A stretch of DNA of 39,122 nucleotides from DATEEW01 sp035273665. Lineage in GTDB: Bacteria > Pseudomonadota > Gammaproteobacteria > Burkholderiales > SG8-39. Below, piece by piece: positions 29,867 to 38,923 of the stretch; the first letter of the stretch is position 1, and every line of letters starts with the position of its first letter. Under the pieces are notes generated by a model. It had not been told where the DNA came from and ran no database searches. It was given only the letters and a program-made list of their open reading frames with translations. The DNA lies in contig DATEOW010000102.1 in the NCBI GenBank assembly GCA_035273665.1, positions 1-39,122 on the forward strand. The letters are read 5' to 3'. The position numbers and the translations under genes were made by a program.

Positions 29867-30847
29867 TTAGGCGAAGGTATCGACTAAACCGATGCGCGTC
29901 TGCGTAGGGAGATCGACCTGGGTTTGAACTTCATTGCCGCCCAGAGCAGTGCGAGCTTTCTCGCCTTCGCCCTGTCCTTGGTTCGCGGATTGGTGATTGA
30001 CCTGGCTTTGGCCCAGTGAAATCCCGGATTCGGCAAGCATTTCTCGCAAACGGGGTAAGGCATTTTCAAGCGCTTGTCGTGTGTCTGTTTGTTGCACCGT
30101 GAAACTGATGCTTGCTTCGTCACCGCTCAGGTCGATCTTGATTTCGATGGGCCCCATTTCCGGCGGAGTGACCTGAAGTGACGCACGGGTCTGTTCACCC
30201 TTGATCATCAGCGTGACGGTCTGGCCTAACTCGTTATTCCAGCGTTCGCTTCCGACCTGTTGGGAGAGGTTAAGGGTCGGGGCTTGGTCGACGCTTCGCG
30301 ATGTGGTTGCCTGATGTGCGTTCGATAATGCGGCGAGCGACGGCGGCAACTCCGTCGAAACCGTAGCAGGCTTCGCATCGACCACCGCAACAGTGCTGGC
30401 GGTGACGAGGAGCGGCGTGTCGGATGTTTGTTCAGTCGCGGCGATATCTTTCAGTCCGCGCGATGGCACGGCTGCAACCGGTAGCGGGGATTTTCCCGCG
30501 GCCTTCGGCTCGACATCCATGCCGAGGACCACTTCGTTCGCCTGATTCGCGATATCGCCGGATTCCTTTCCAAGCAACCGCGGCACCGGCGGTATTCCTG
30601 GAAGGGGCAATCCGAGCGCGTTCGGATCGACGAGATTGACGGGTGCGGCAGGCGTACCGGCGCCTGCTTCAGTCGGCGCGGCCGCCTTCTCGTCCAGCAA
30701 TAGCGCCGCGTCGATTTGTTCGCCCAGCATCAAACCGAAAGCAGCTGCGTCGCCTTCGGCCGGGGCGTCTTTTGCGGCGGCTGTCGCGGCATCGGCGGCG
30801 GCGTTTGCGGCTTTAAGACTCGTGCTTACGATATGGGCTGCGTTCAT
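29867..30847 (-). CDS. fliK: Flagellar hook-length control protein FliK
   Basis: The 326-residue protein measures hook length and switches the export substrate class. The first 200 residues are Ala/Pro/Val-rich and low complexity. The C-terminal Flg_hook domain (about 205-290) contains LGQTVTLMIKGEQTRASLQV, then PPEMGPIEIKI and ALPRLREMLAESGI, which are characteristic. A Gln/Asn-rich tail follows. Start choice: ATG at 30847 has AGAGA six bases upstream; in-frame starts at 30880 and 30874 have no ribosome-binding site. It is the last gene of fliFGHIJK. Confidence 0.9.
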   Translation of the reverse strand: MNAAHIVSTSLKAANAAADAATAAAKDAPAEGDAAAFGLMLGEQIDAALLLDEKAAAPTEAGAGTPAAPVNLVDPNALGLPLPGIPPVPRLLGKESGDIANQANEVVLGMDVEPKAAGKSPLPVAAVPSRGLKDIAATEQTSDTPLLVTASTVAVVDAKPATVSTELPPSLAALSNAHQATTSRSVDQAPTLNLSQQVGSERWNNELGQTVTLMIKGEQTRASLQVTPPEMGPIEIKIDLSGDEASISFTVQQTDTRQALENALPRLREMLAESGISLGQSQVNHQSANQGQGEGEKARTALGGNEVQTQVDLPTQTRIGLVDTFA

Positions 30848-30880
30848 GTTGTTCTCTTTGAGTGGGTTGCTCATTTGCAA

Positions 30881-31327
30881 TCAGGACCAGCGTGGCGTGT
30901 TTGCCATCCTCGCGGCGAATTCATCGTTCTGTTTTTGCTCGCTGCGCGCGGCGGTGCTTCGTTCGCGCTCGTTGCGGCGATCGTTCAGCACACCGAATGA
31001 GCGGGATTTACGTTCCGCTTCGCGCCAGTTCTCACGGCTCCGTTCTACCGCCTGCTGCCAGTGATTCACGTCTGCTTGCTGTTGAGCCACTGCTTCTTCG
31101 AGTCGGCTCAAGAATGTACGGAAGTTCGCCAATTCAATGACGCTCACGCCGTTGCGGCTTGAACTGTCGAGCTTCGTCCGATACTCATCCCGATATCGCA
31201 TAAGCATGACCAGCCGCGCTTCCGAGTCCCGTAGCCTGCCGAGCATTTCGGCGAGCTTCGTCATCGCCTCAGTGGTCGCGTCTTCGGCGAGTCCTTGCAA
31301 GGTTTCCAACGGGTGAACGGTTGTCAT
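30881..31327 (-). CDS. fliJ: Flagellar export chaperone FliJ
   Basis: The 148-residue, highly charged and probably coiled-coil protein couples the FliI ATPase to the export gate protein FlhA. The sequence has long helical stretches rich in Glu, Arg, Gln and Ala (LAEMLGRLRDSEARLVMLMR and QQADVNHWQQAVERSRENWR). FliJ is poorly conserved in sequence, so the call relies on length, charge pattern and position between fliI and fliK. ATG at 31327 is seven bases after GGAG; earlier in-frame starts (31342, 31333) are too close to it. Confidence 0.9.
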   Translation of the reverse strand: MTTVHPLETLQGLAEDATTEAMTKLAEMLGRLRDSEARLVMLMRYRDEYRTKLDSSSRNGVSVIELANFRTFLSRLEEAVAQQQADVNHWQQAVERSRENWREAERKSRSFGVLNDRRNERERSTAARSEQKQNDEFAARMANTPRWS

Positions 31328-31338
31328 GTGCATTCTCC

Positions 31339-32742
31339 TCACCGACCCTGCGCGGGGAACAACTTTCCAAGCGCAGCGGCGCTGGCGGGGAAATTCGCCG
31401 ATTCGTCCATGCGCTGCTGCAAAAACGCTTCCATTTGCGGATACATGTTCAATGCTCTGTCGAGCACCGGATCCGAGCCGCTCACATAGGCGCCGACATT
31501 CACCAAATCCCTGTTGCGCTGATAGCGGGAGTACAAGCTTTTGAAATCGCGCACCGAATTCATGGTTGCATCGCTCGACAGCGAATGCATGACGCGGCTC
31601 ACGGACGCTTCGATATCGATCGCCGGGTAATGCGCTTGATCGGCCAATTGGCGCGACAGCACGATATGACCGTCGAGAATCGCCCGCGCGCTATCGGCAA
31701 TTGGATCTTGCAAATCGTCGCCCTCAGTGAGCACGGTGTAAAACGCGGTAATAGAACCTTTCCCGGGCGCGCCGTTGCCGGCCCTTTCGACAAGCTGCGG
31801 CAATTTTGCGAAGACCGAAGGCGGATAACCCTTGGTGGCCGGCGGCTCGCCAATCGCCAGCGCAATCTCGCGCTGTGCCATGGCGTACCGCGTCAATGAG
31901 TCCATGATGAGCAGCACGTGTTTGCCTTGGTCGCGAAAGTACTCCGCGATCGTGGTTGCATACGCGGCCCCCTGCAGCCTCGATAGGGGCGGTGTATCCG
32001 CCGGCGCTGCAACGACGATGGACCGCGCCAAACCTTGGGTGCCCAGAATGGCTTCGATGAATTCCTTCACTTCGCGGCCGCGCTCGCCGATCAATCCAAC
32101 GACGATGACATCCGCGCTGGTATAGCGCGCCATCATTCCCAGCAACACACTCTTGCCTACTCCTGAGCCGGCGAAAAGACCCATACGCTGGCCGCGTCCA
32201 ATCGTGATCAATGCGTTGATCGCGCGCACGCCAACGTCCAGCGTTTTACTAATAGGTTCGCGATCGATTGGGTTTGAGGGCCGGCTGTGCAAGGGGGCGC
32301 GGCCTGAGGCCTCGAGCGGTCCTCGATTGTCCAAGGGTCTGCCGGCGCAATCCACGACACGGCCGAGCAATTCGGGGCCGACGGGCATAAGCTTCGTGCG
32401 ATCGCCCGCACGACGAAAAGGATGGCGAGACACCCCATATTGTGGGGGCAGCGCGCGCGCTTCAAGTGCATAGACGGAGGCGCCCGGCGTGAGGCCGTAG
32501 GGGTCTGTCGAGGGCATCAAAAATAAACGGTCACCGGAAAAGCCGACTACCTCCGCTTCAACTTCAAAACCGCTGTCCTGCCGCACGATGCATGTACTCC
32601 CCAGCGGAAGCTTCAGCCCGACCGCTTCCATCACGAGACCCGCGATACGCGTCAGGCGTCCGCAGGTTTCCACCGGCATGGCCGACGCGGCGAAGTTGCG
32701 GCAGTCCTGCATGTAGCGGCTAAGCTGATCGGCGCTGTTCAT
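31339..32742 (-). CDS. fliI: Flagellum-specific ATPase FliI
   Basis: The 467-residue protein is the export ATPase, related to the F1 beta subunit. Walker A is GSGVGKS at residues 192-198. GLIGERGREVKEF, Walker B VLLIMDSLTRYA and the segment GEPPATKGYPPSVFAKLPQL are typical. It unfolds and delivers flagellar subunits with FliH and FliJ. The frame is open to 32844, but ATG at 32742, ten bases after the fliH stop, gives MNSADQLSRY, which is the usual N-terminus. Confidence 0.97.
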   Translation of the reverse strand: MNSADQLSRYMQDCRNFAASAMPVETCGRLTRIAGLVMEAVGLKLPLGSTCIVRQDSGFEVEAEVVGFSGDRLFLMPSTDPYGLTPGASVYALEARALPPQYGVSRHPFRRAGDRTKLMPVGPELLGRVVDCAGRPLDNRGPLEASGRAPLHSRPSNPIDREPISKTLDVGVRAINALITIGRGQRMGLFAGSGVGKSVLLGMMARYTSADVIVVGLIGERGREVKEFIEAILGTQGLARSIVVAAPADTPPLSRLQGAAYATTIAEYFRDQGKHVLLIMDSLTRYAMAQREIALAIGEPPATKGYPPSVFAKLPQLVERAGNGAPGKGSITAFYTVLTEGDDLQDPIADSARAILDGHIVLSRQLADQAHYPAIDIEASVSRVMHSLSSDATMNSVRDFKSLYSRYQRNRDLVNVGAYVSGSDPVLDRALNMYPQMEAFLQQRMDESANFPASAAALGKLFPAQGR

Positions 32743-32752
32743 TCGGAGTCGC

Positions 32753-33388
32753 TCATTTCGAATCGAGATCCATCCAGTTATGGTCCAGACCCAATGTTGC
32801 GACGATGCGCTTCCAGCGCGTCGCAAGCGTCGCGTCCACTTCACAAACGGAAGAGGCGATCTTGCATCCGCCCGGTTGAATGCGATGATCTTCGACCACG
32901 CGGAAGCTGGACGCTTTCAATTCGTCGCCGATGTGCTCGCGCACGAGATTCGTGTCGGCCGGATTCAGTATTAGTTGAGCGCCTTGTGTGCCGTGCGGCA
33001 GACAATCGATCGCTTCGCGCACGATCGCGATAAGCGTTTCGCGCCGCACTTGCAATTCCGTGCGAACCATCTGGCGTGCGAGCTCCAACGCCAGATCAAG
33101 AATTTCTGCAGCCATCTGCTCGCCCTGCTGATTTAGGCATTGTTGTGCCGCCGTGGCCAACGCGGCGAGTTTTTGTGCTTCGGCCGCGGCGCGCGCTGCG
33201 CCTTCCTTGTAGCCCGCGTTGTATCCGGTTTCCTTCGCTTTATTCGCGGCTCGTTCCAATTCCTGTTCGGGGGAAGCGGGCGTAGTGCTTTTGCCGGCTT
33301 TGCGTTGCGCAGCGCTGGAGCGCGTATCGCTCAGCGCGCCAAGTTGCACGCGTTCGTAGCTGCCGGATTCTTCTTTGGGAATCAGCAT
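32753..33388 (-). CDS. fliH: Flagellar assembly protein FliH
   Basis: The 211-residue protein binds FliI, controls its ATPase activity and ties it to the C ring through FliN. It has a charged helical N-terminal half with an AxxxG-type pattern (AKETGYNAGYKEGAARAAAE) and a conserved C-terminal domain (about 95-205) with LALELARQMVRTEL and FRVVEDHRIQPGGC followed by ATRWKRI. I use ATG at 33388; GTG at 33394 is possible, and neither has a clear Shine-Dalgarno. Confidence 0.93.
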   Translation of the reverse strand: MLIPKEESGSYERVQLGALSDTRSSAAQRKAGKSTTPASPEQELERAANKAKETGYNAGYKEGAARAAAEAQKLAALATAAQQCLNQQGEQMAAEILDLALELARQMVRTELQVRRETLIAIVREAIDCLPHGTQGAQLILNPADTNLVREHIGDELKASSFRVVEDHRIQPGGCKIASSVCEVDATLATRWKRIVATLGLDHNWMDLDSK

Positions 33389-33412
33389 GCGCACATTGCC
33401 GGGCGATGAAAC

Positions 33413-34408
33413 TTAGACATAGGCTTCTTCGCCTTTGCCCGAGAGCGCGATCTGGCCTTCTTCGACCAGGCGGCGCACGATTTTGAGAATTTCCTTCTGT
33501 TCGGCTTCGACCTCGGAGACGCGCACCGGACCCTTCGCTTCCAGATCGTCGCGCAGCATCTCCGCAGCTCGTTGAGACATGTTCTTGAAAATGCGCTCGC
33601 GCATTTCTTCCGTGGTGCCTTTGAGGGCGACGACGAGAGATTCGGATTGCACTTCGCGCAGGAGCAACTGAATCCCGCGGTCGTCGATGTCCATGATGTT
33701 GTCGAACACGAACATCTCGTCAACGATTCGCTGCGCGAGTTCGCCGTCCTGCTCTTTCACCGCTTCAATGATCACCGTCTCTTGCGCGCCGGGTATGAAG
33801 TTTAGAATCTCGGCTGCAACACGCACGCCACCCATGGCGGACTTCTTGAGATTATTAGCGCCGGACAACACCTTCGCCATTACATCGTTCAGCTCTTTCA
33901 GTGCATTGGGCTGTATCCCGTCCAAGGTCGCTACTCGCAGCACGATGTCGGCACGCAACCGTTCTGGGAAGAAGGAAAGAATCTCCGCGGCATGGTCGCG
34001 TTCCAGATGCACGAGGATCGATGCGATGATTTGCGGGTGCTCGTTCTTGATCAGCTCGGAAACCGTGCTGGCTTCCATCCACTTCAGCCCTTCGATGCCG
34101 CTGGTATCGCCGCCCTGCAAAATGCGATCGATAAGATGACCAGCGCGTTCGTTGCCGAGGGCTTTCGTCAACACGGCGCGAATATATTCGTTGGAGTCGA
34201 GGCCGACCGACGTATGCGCGGCCGCTTCGTTGTGAAATTCATCGAGCACTTCCTCGATGTTTTCGCGTTTGACATTCTTCAGCTTGGCCATGGCCGCGCC
34301 TAATTTCTGCACTTCCTTCGGCGCGAGAAATTTGAATACTTCCGCTGCCTCCTCTTCACCAAGAGAAAGCAGCAGCATGGCGCTTTTCACGACGCCGGCT
34401 TCACTCAT
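33413..34408 (-). CDS. fliG: Flagellar motor switch protein FliG
   Basis: The 331-residue protein links the MS ring to the C ring and carries the torque helix. The three armadillo-type domains are visible: an N-terminal FliF-binding part, a middle domain with NEHPQIIASILVHLERDHAA (the EHPQ motif) and a C-terminal domain with charged residues (RGIQLLLREVQ and RAAEMLRDDLEAKGPVRVSE) that face the stator. Length is normal. ATG at 34408 overlaps the end of fliF by eight bases. Confidence 0.97.
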   Translation of the reverse strand: MSEAGVVKSAMLLLSLGEEEAAEVFKFLAPKEVQKLGAAMAKLKNVKRENIEEVLDEFHNEAAAHTSVGLDSNEYIRAVLTKALGNERAGHLIDRILQGGDTSGIEGLKWMEASTVSELIKNEHPQIIASILVHLERDHAAEILSFFPERLRADIVLRVATLDGIQPNALKELNDVMAKVLSGANNLKKSAMGGVRVAAEILNFIPGAQETVIIEAVKEQDGELAQRIVDEMFVFDNIMDIDDRGIQLLLREVQSESLVVALKGTTEEMRERIFKNMSQRAAEMLRDDLEAKGPVRVSEVEAEQKEILKIVRRLVEEGQIALSGKGEEAYV

Positions 34409-36074
34409 CTTTGCTTACCCAATCGCGGACCACGCTCGCTACGACCTTTGGGTCGCTCTTCGCAATTTCTCGCGTTGCGCGGAGCCGATCTTCGTATCGC
34501 GTTACTTGTACCGGTTGTTCATAGCCCATTTCCGACATCGGCATCATGGCCGGAGCCGTCGCCGGAAGATTCTTGATGGCCTTGAAGAGCGGCTTCACGA
34601 CTGTAAGCAGGATCACTAACAATAGACCGGCGACCAGCAGGCCTTTGCCGAATTCCTTGATGAGTGAAACGGTTTCCGGTTGTTTCCACAAAGGCGGCTC
34701 TTCGATCGATACGGCTGCAGGTACGTTGAAAGGCACATTGGCTATGTTGAGTGAATCGCCGCGCGTCTGCGTATAACCCATGGCTTCTTTCACCAGGGCG
34801 TTGATTTTTTCTATTTCCTCTGTGCTGTACGCGGTCGGCTGTGGCACAGGAGCCGCTTTGCCTTTGGTCGCTTTAGCCGGTGTTGCTGGAGCCTCCGGCT
34901 TCTTGTAGTTCACGACAACGGCGGTGGATAGACGACGAATCGTACCTGTGGGCGTGCGCGTATGACGCACCGTCTTATCTACTTCGTAATTGGTTGTGGC
35001 GTCTTTACGCACGCTGACATTGTTCTGGGTTCCTGAAGACGTGCCCACAGGAGGCGCACCCGAGCCGATGATAGGTGCCGTGGCGGCCGGAGCAGGTTGG
35101 TTCGTCAGTGCGCCGGGTACGCCTGCGGCGCCGGCGCTTGTACCATTGTTGTTCTCGGAAATTTGCTGACTGCGGATCGCCGCTTCGGCGGGATTCTGAT
35201 TGGGTTTGAAGGTCTCGGCAGTCGCTTCGATTTCGCTGAAATCTAGATCCGCAGTGACCTGCACCCGGACATTGTCACGGCCGACGATGGGTTCGAGAAT
35301 ATCGACAACGCGTTTGATGTAGCTGGCCTCGACTTGATGGACATAGGCGAGTTGCTGGGCATCCAACTGTGAGCCGGGTTTACCTGAGGCATTACTTGAG
35401 AGCAGATTGCCGTTTTGATCGATGATGCTCACTGCCGAGATGGGCAGATCGGGCACGCTCGAAGAGACCAAATGCATGATCCCGCCGGCCTGGTCGCGAT
35501 CCAACTGGCGGCCGGGATATAAAGTGAGAAGCACCGACGCGCTCGGTTTTTGCTGCTCGCGCAAAAACACGCTGGGCTTCGGGATAGCGAGATGCACGCG
35601 TGCGCCTTGTACTGCCGAAAGGGACTGTATGGAACGAGAGAGCTCGCCTTCGAGCGCGCGCTGGTAATTCACTTGTTCTTGGAACTGAGTCATCCCGAAT
35701 TTCTGGTTTTCCATCAATTCGAAGCCGACATTGCCCCCGCGGGGCAAGCCTTGGGAGGCCAAGCGGAGCCGCATTTCGTGCACTTGGTCTGAAGGCACAT
35801 AAATCGCGCCGCTGCCCTCGAACTTGTAAGGGACATTCGCCTGCTGCAGGGCTTGAATGATCTGGCCGCCGTCGCGGTCGGAAATATTGGTAAAGAGAAC
35901 CCGGTAGTCCGAATCCTTGCTCCACAGCATTAAACCCACCAGCAGGGATACGAGGATCGCGGTGGCAAGCAACATGAGAAACAGGCGCTGCGCCGGGATG
36001 GCACGCAGGCTATAACCGATAGTGGCCGGAAAGGCCGCTCGGGGTTGCATCAATGAAGTACCGGTGTCCGCCAT
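34401..36074 (-). CDS. fliF: Flagellar MS-ring protein FliF
   Basis: The 557-residue protein forms the inner-membrane MS ring that starts flagellar assembly. A first membrane helix is near residues 30-51 and a second near 470-490. The periplasmic ring-building motifs between them include the first YscJ-like part (DGGQIIQALQQANVPYKFEG, GLPRGGNVGFELMENQKFGM) and SVIDQNGNLLSS-like text around 210. A long Ala/Pro/Gly/Thr-rich loop (about 290-360) is usual. The C-terminal FliG-binding tail ends RDWVSKDE. It is the first gene of fliFGHIJK, diverging from fliE. Confidence 0.97.
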   Translation of the reverse strand: MADTGTSLMQPRAAFPATIGYSLRAIPAQRLFLMLLATAILVSLLVGLMLWSKDSDYRVLFTNISDRDGGQIIQALQQANVPYKFEGSGAIYVPSDQVHEMRLRLASQGLPRGGNVGFELMENQKFGMTQFQEQVNYQRALEGELSRSIQSLSAVQGARVHLAIPKPSVFLREQQKPSASVLLTLYPGRQLDRDQAGGIMHLVSSSVPDLPISAVSIIDQNGNLLSSNASGKPGSQLDAQQLAYVHQVEASYIKRVVDILEPIVGRDNVRVQVTADLDFSEIEATAETFKPNQNPAEAAIRSQQISENNNGTSAGAAGVPGALTNQPAPAATAPIIGSGAPPVGTSSGTQNNVSVRKDATTNYEVDKTVRHTRTPTGTIRRLSTAVVVNYKKPEAPATPAKATKGKAAPVPQPTAYSTEEIEKINALVKEAMGYTQTRGDSLNIANVPFNVPAAVSIEEPPLWKQPETVSLIKEFGKGLLVAGLLLVILLTVVKPLFKAIKNLPATAPAMMPMSEMGYEQPVQVTRYEDRLRATREIAKSDPKVVASVVRDWVSKDE

Positions 36075-36222
36075 GGATCAATCGCAAAAGTTAAGGGCCT
36101 TTGCCCAGGATGGGGCGATTATGCGAACCGACGAGGTCAAACCAATGGGGGAATAGCTGGGGCTTTCCCGCGCATTTCAGGGGAGCGCGGCGCCCGCCCG
36201 CTGGTAGCCTGCACAGCATAGG

Positions 36223-36242
36223 AAAAAGCCCGTTTCGCGGGC
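36223..36242 (-). terminator. Terminator-like hairpin in the fliF-fliE gap
   Basis: GCCCG (36228-36232) and CGGGC (36238-36242) close a TTTCG loop, with five A residues at 36223-36227. On the minus strand this reads as a hairpin followed by T residues, so it could stop transcripts that run antisense through fliE toward fliF. On the plus strand it is a hairpin shortly before the fliE ribosome-binding site. Confidence 0.35.
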
Positions 36243-36264
36243 CACCGTTCTCAAGGAGTAGGCC

Positions 36265-36570
36265 ATGCCCGGTATCGGATTTGACCCGAGCGTGACAAAA
36301 GTCACGCTGGATTCACCCTCATTCACGAAAGCCCCGACGAGCAGCGGACCTGCCTTTGGCAATGCATTGAAAGCGGCGCTCGATGGTGTGAACCACACGC
36401 AGAAAAACGCCGAAGCGCTAGCACAGGCGTATCAGATGGAAGACCCGAACGTGGGCGTCGAAGAAACGATGATCGCCATGTCGAAGGCCAATATCAGCTT
36501 CCAAGCGCTCGTTCAAGTGCGCAATAAGCTGGTATCCGCCTACCACGACATTATGAATATGCAGGTTTAA
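36265..36570 (+). CDS. fliE: Flagellar hook-basal body protein FliE
   Basis: The 101-residue protein connects the MS ring to the proximal rod and is among the first export substrates. The C-terminal half is characteristic: VNHTQKNAEALAQAYQ and NVGVEETMIAMSKANISFQA, with ending NKLVSAYHDIMNMQV. AAGGAG at 36253-36258 precedes the ATG with six-base spacing. The gene is on the opposite strand to fliF, as in enterobacteria, so it has its own promoter; no clear element was found in the 190-base gap. Confidence 0.95.
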   Translation: MPGIGFDPSVTKVTLDSPSFTKAPTSSGPAFGNALKAALDGVNHTQKNAEALAQAYQMEDPNVGVEETMIAMSKANISFQALVQVRNKLVSAYHDIMNMQV

Positions 36571-36669
36571 GCGGAACGGCAGGGGTTCACGTTCGAGTCC
36601 CGGTCCTGCTCAAGTTTCCCCACCACCAGCCGACATTTATTCGGTCAGCCTCTTTGGGACCATCGCCCC

Positions 36670-37530
36670 ATGAACGATATCGCAACCCCTGTTTTCCACG
36701 GTGTCGACGACGAAGTCGAGCGACTCGTCAAACAGATCGAAATACCGCCATGCCCGGCGATTCTGACGCGCATTGTGCGGGAGATGCAGGCTGACGAACC
36801 CGATTTGAACAAAGTGGCGCAAGGCGTCTCGGCGGATGTGGCTCTATCCGCCGCCATGCTGAAAACCGTCAATTCCCCTTTTTACGGCTTACGGAACAAA
36901 GCCAATTCCGTACAGCAGGCGCTGATTCTCCTAGGCCTGCGGAATGTGGGCCAACTGGTTACCGGTTTGCTACTTCGCCAAGCTTTTCCCGTCACCGCGA
37001 GCGATGCGATGGAGCGTTTCTGGAATGCTTCGTCCGGCGAGGCGATGGCAACCGCCATGATTGCGCGTGAATTGAAAGTCTGCGATCCCAATCTTGCCTA
37101 CACGTTCGGGTTATTCCGTGACGCGGGCATGCCGGCCCTGCTAAGCAAGTACAAAGCATATGAGCCCATCATGACCGGCGAGGCAAATCGCCCCGGTGTC
37201 CCTCTGCCGATGATTGAAATGGAAAAGTTTGGCGTGCATCACGCCCAGGTCGGTGCCTATTTCGCCAGCAGTTGGCATCTGGACGAGGCAGTTTGGTTAG
37301 CCATTCTGCTGCACCATGATTATCCCAAGTGGTTACCTCGCAACAAGGAAATGCCCGTTCGAATGGCAGCGATGGGCTTGATTGCCGAGCAGGTTTATGT
37401 CCGCAACGATAGCAAGACGGATTGCGACGAATGGGATCAAGGCGCCGATGCGGCCCTGGAAATCCTGGGGATCGACGGCGACCGCGTCCTAGAGTTCGAA
37501 GCGGAATTCGCGGCGCAACGCGCGAACTGA
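36670..37530 (+). CDS. HDOD-domain signalling protein
   Basis: The 286-residue protein belongs to the HDOD family (HD-related output domain). The opening IEIPPCPAILTRIVREM, the segment VAQGVSADVALSAAMLKTVN with NSPFYGLRNK, and LGLRNVGQLVTGLLLRQAF are typical of it. HDOD proteins have the HD fold but usually lack the metal-binding HD pair. Here the equivalent position carries FGLFRDAGMPAL (RDAG, not HD), so hydrolase activity is unlikely; they act as signalling or scaffold proteins. It is next to fliE on the same strand, after about 100 bases, so it may be connected to motility control, but that is inference. Confidence 0.88.
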   Translation: MNDIATPVFHGVDDEVERLVKQIEIPPCPAILTRIVREMQADEPDLNKVAQGVSADVALSAAMLKTVNSPFYGLRNKANSVQQALILLGLRNVGQLVTGLLLRQAFPVTASDAMERFWNASSGEAMATAMIARELKVCDPNLAYTFGLFRDAGMPALLSKYKAYEPIMTGEANRPGVPLPMIEMEKFGVHHAQVGAYFASSWHLDEAVWLAILLHHDYPKWLPRNKEMPVRMAAMGLIAEQVYVRNDSKTDCDEWDQGADAALEILGIDGDRVLEFEAEFAAQRAN

Positions 37531-37786
37531 ACGGTGCATATCGTTCGGTCCTCGGTCCTATCAGGTATTGAGGGCACATCAGGCTCTATAAGATAGAGAT
37601 AGCCGGACGTTTTGATCACCCAATTCTGCGTTTGAGTCCCTCGTTCCTCAGCGCGTCCGCGCCAAGCTTGCGCTCGACCGACCTCCTCCGACTCATTTAA
37701 GGGTGCGCATTAGGCGGTTTTCGTCTTTGCCCCGATAATAGAATGCGCTGTGTTCAGCGCCATTCCAATAATCAAGCGAGCATTGA

Positions 37787-38923
37787 GTGCGGTTTGCTTT
37801 CTGCATCCTTAAGTTTTTCCCCTTTGGCGGTCTGCAACGGGACTTTCTACAAGTCGCGCGGAGCTGCGCCCGCCGGGGGCACGAAGTGCATGTCTTCACC
37901 CGTTCCTGGGAAGGCGACATCCCCGACGGAATCTCGGTGATAGAGTTGCCGCCGCACGGCCTCACCAATCACGCCAGGCAATGGAATTTTTATCGAGACG
38001 CTCAGGCGAAAATTGCTGGCGGTCGCTACGACGTCGTCGTTGGCTTCAATAAGATGCCGGGCTTAGATGTGTATTTCTCGGGCGATGTTTGTTTCATAGA
38101 TCGCGCGCAAAAGCGCAGCGTTTTTTATCGATGGACGCCGCGTTTTCGCCGATTTGCGGCGATGGAGAAGGCGGTCTTCAAAGCCGACTCGGCCACCGAG
38201 GTCTTACTGCTCGTCGATTCCGACCGTGAGGTTTACATGCGGCATTACGGCACTTCGCCGGCACGATTTCATCTCCTCCCGCCGGATGTGCCCAAAGATA
38301 GGCATTTGCCGGAGAACGGCCAAAGCGCGCGTCACCAAGCGAGAGGGGAACTTGGTATTGCGGCGGGGCAGAAACTGATCCTTGCGCTTGGCTCCGGTTT
38401 CAAGATCAAAGGGCTGGATCGCTCGCTCGTCGCGATTGCGGCGTTGCCACCCAAGCTGCGCGAAAAAACGAAGCTGATGGTCATCGGACAGGACAACCCA
38501 GGGCCGTTTCAACGCTTGAGCAGCCGATTGCGGATTGCTGAAAAAGTCGAATTCTTGGGTGGCCGCAGTGACGTGCCCCGGTTCCTTTTTGCAGCGGATC
38601 TCTTGCTTCACCCTGCTTATTTCGAGGCGGCCGGCACAGTGCTCCTCGAGGCAATGGCCGCCGGGCTTCCGGTGCTCACAACGGATACGTGCGGTTTTGC
38701 GCCGCACGTCCTCGCCGCAAATGGCGGTAAGGTCCTGGCGTCGCCTTTCAGGCAAGACGACTTGAACGCGGCGCTACTGGAAATGTTGAGCGGTGATGAC
38801 GGCTGGGGTGAACGCGGTATGCGATACATTCGAAGCATCGACGTCACCCGCCGGGCGGACGTCGCCGTGAACGTCATTGAGCGTGCGGCTGAACGGAAGG
38901 CCCACGGAAGGCGCGTCGCATAA
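37787..38923 (+). CDS. waaG: Lipopolysaccharide core glucosyltransferase I, WaaG type
   Basis: The 378-residue GT4-family enzyme is predicted to transfer the first glucose to heptose of the LPS inner core at the cytoplasmic face of the inner membrane. The start CILKFFPFGGLQRDFLQVAR is diagnostic of the family (GGLQRDF loop). The GT-B nucleotide-sugar site has GSGFKIKGLDRSL and the EX7E motif in YFEAAGTVLLEAMAAG. The start is GTG at 37787 (VRFAFCILKF); no strong Shine-Dalgarno is visible. The 256-base gap upstream has a -10-like GATAAT at 37734-37739 without a good -35, and nothing else that I recognise. It overlaps the next gene by one base. Confidence 0.9.
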   Translation: MRFAFCILKFFPFGGLQRDFLQVARSCARRGHEVHVFTRSWEGDIPDGISVIELPPHGLTNHARQWNFYRDAQAKIAGGRYDVVVGFNKMPGLDVYFSGDVCFIDRAQKRSVFYRWTPRFRRFAAMEKAVFKADSATEVLLLVDSDREVYMRHYGTSPARFHLLPPDVPKDRHLPENGQSARHQARGELGIAAGQKLILALGSGFKIKGLDRSLVAIAALPPKLREKTKLMVIGQDNPGPFQRLSSRLRIAEKVEFLGGRSDVPRFLFAADLLLHPAYFEAAGTVLLEAMAAGLPVLTTDTCGFAPHVLAANGGKVLASPFRQDDLNAALLEMLSGDDGWGERGMRYIRSIDVTRRADVAVNVIERAAERKAHGRRVA

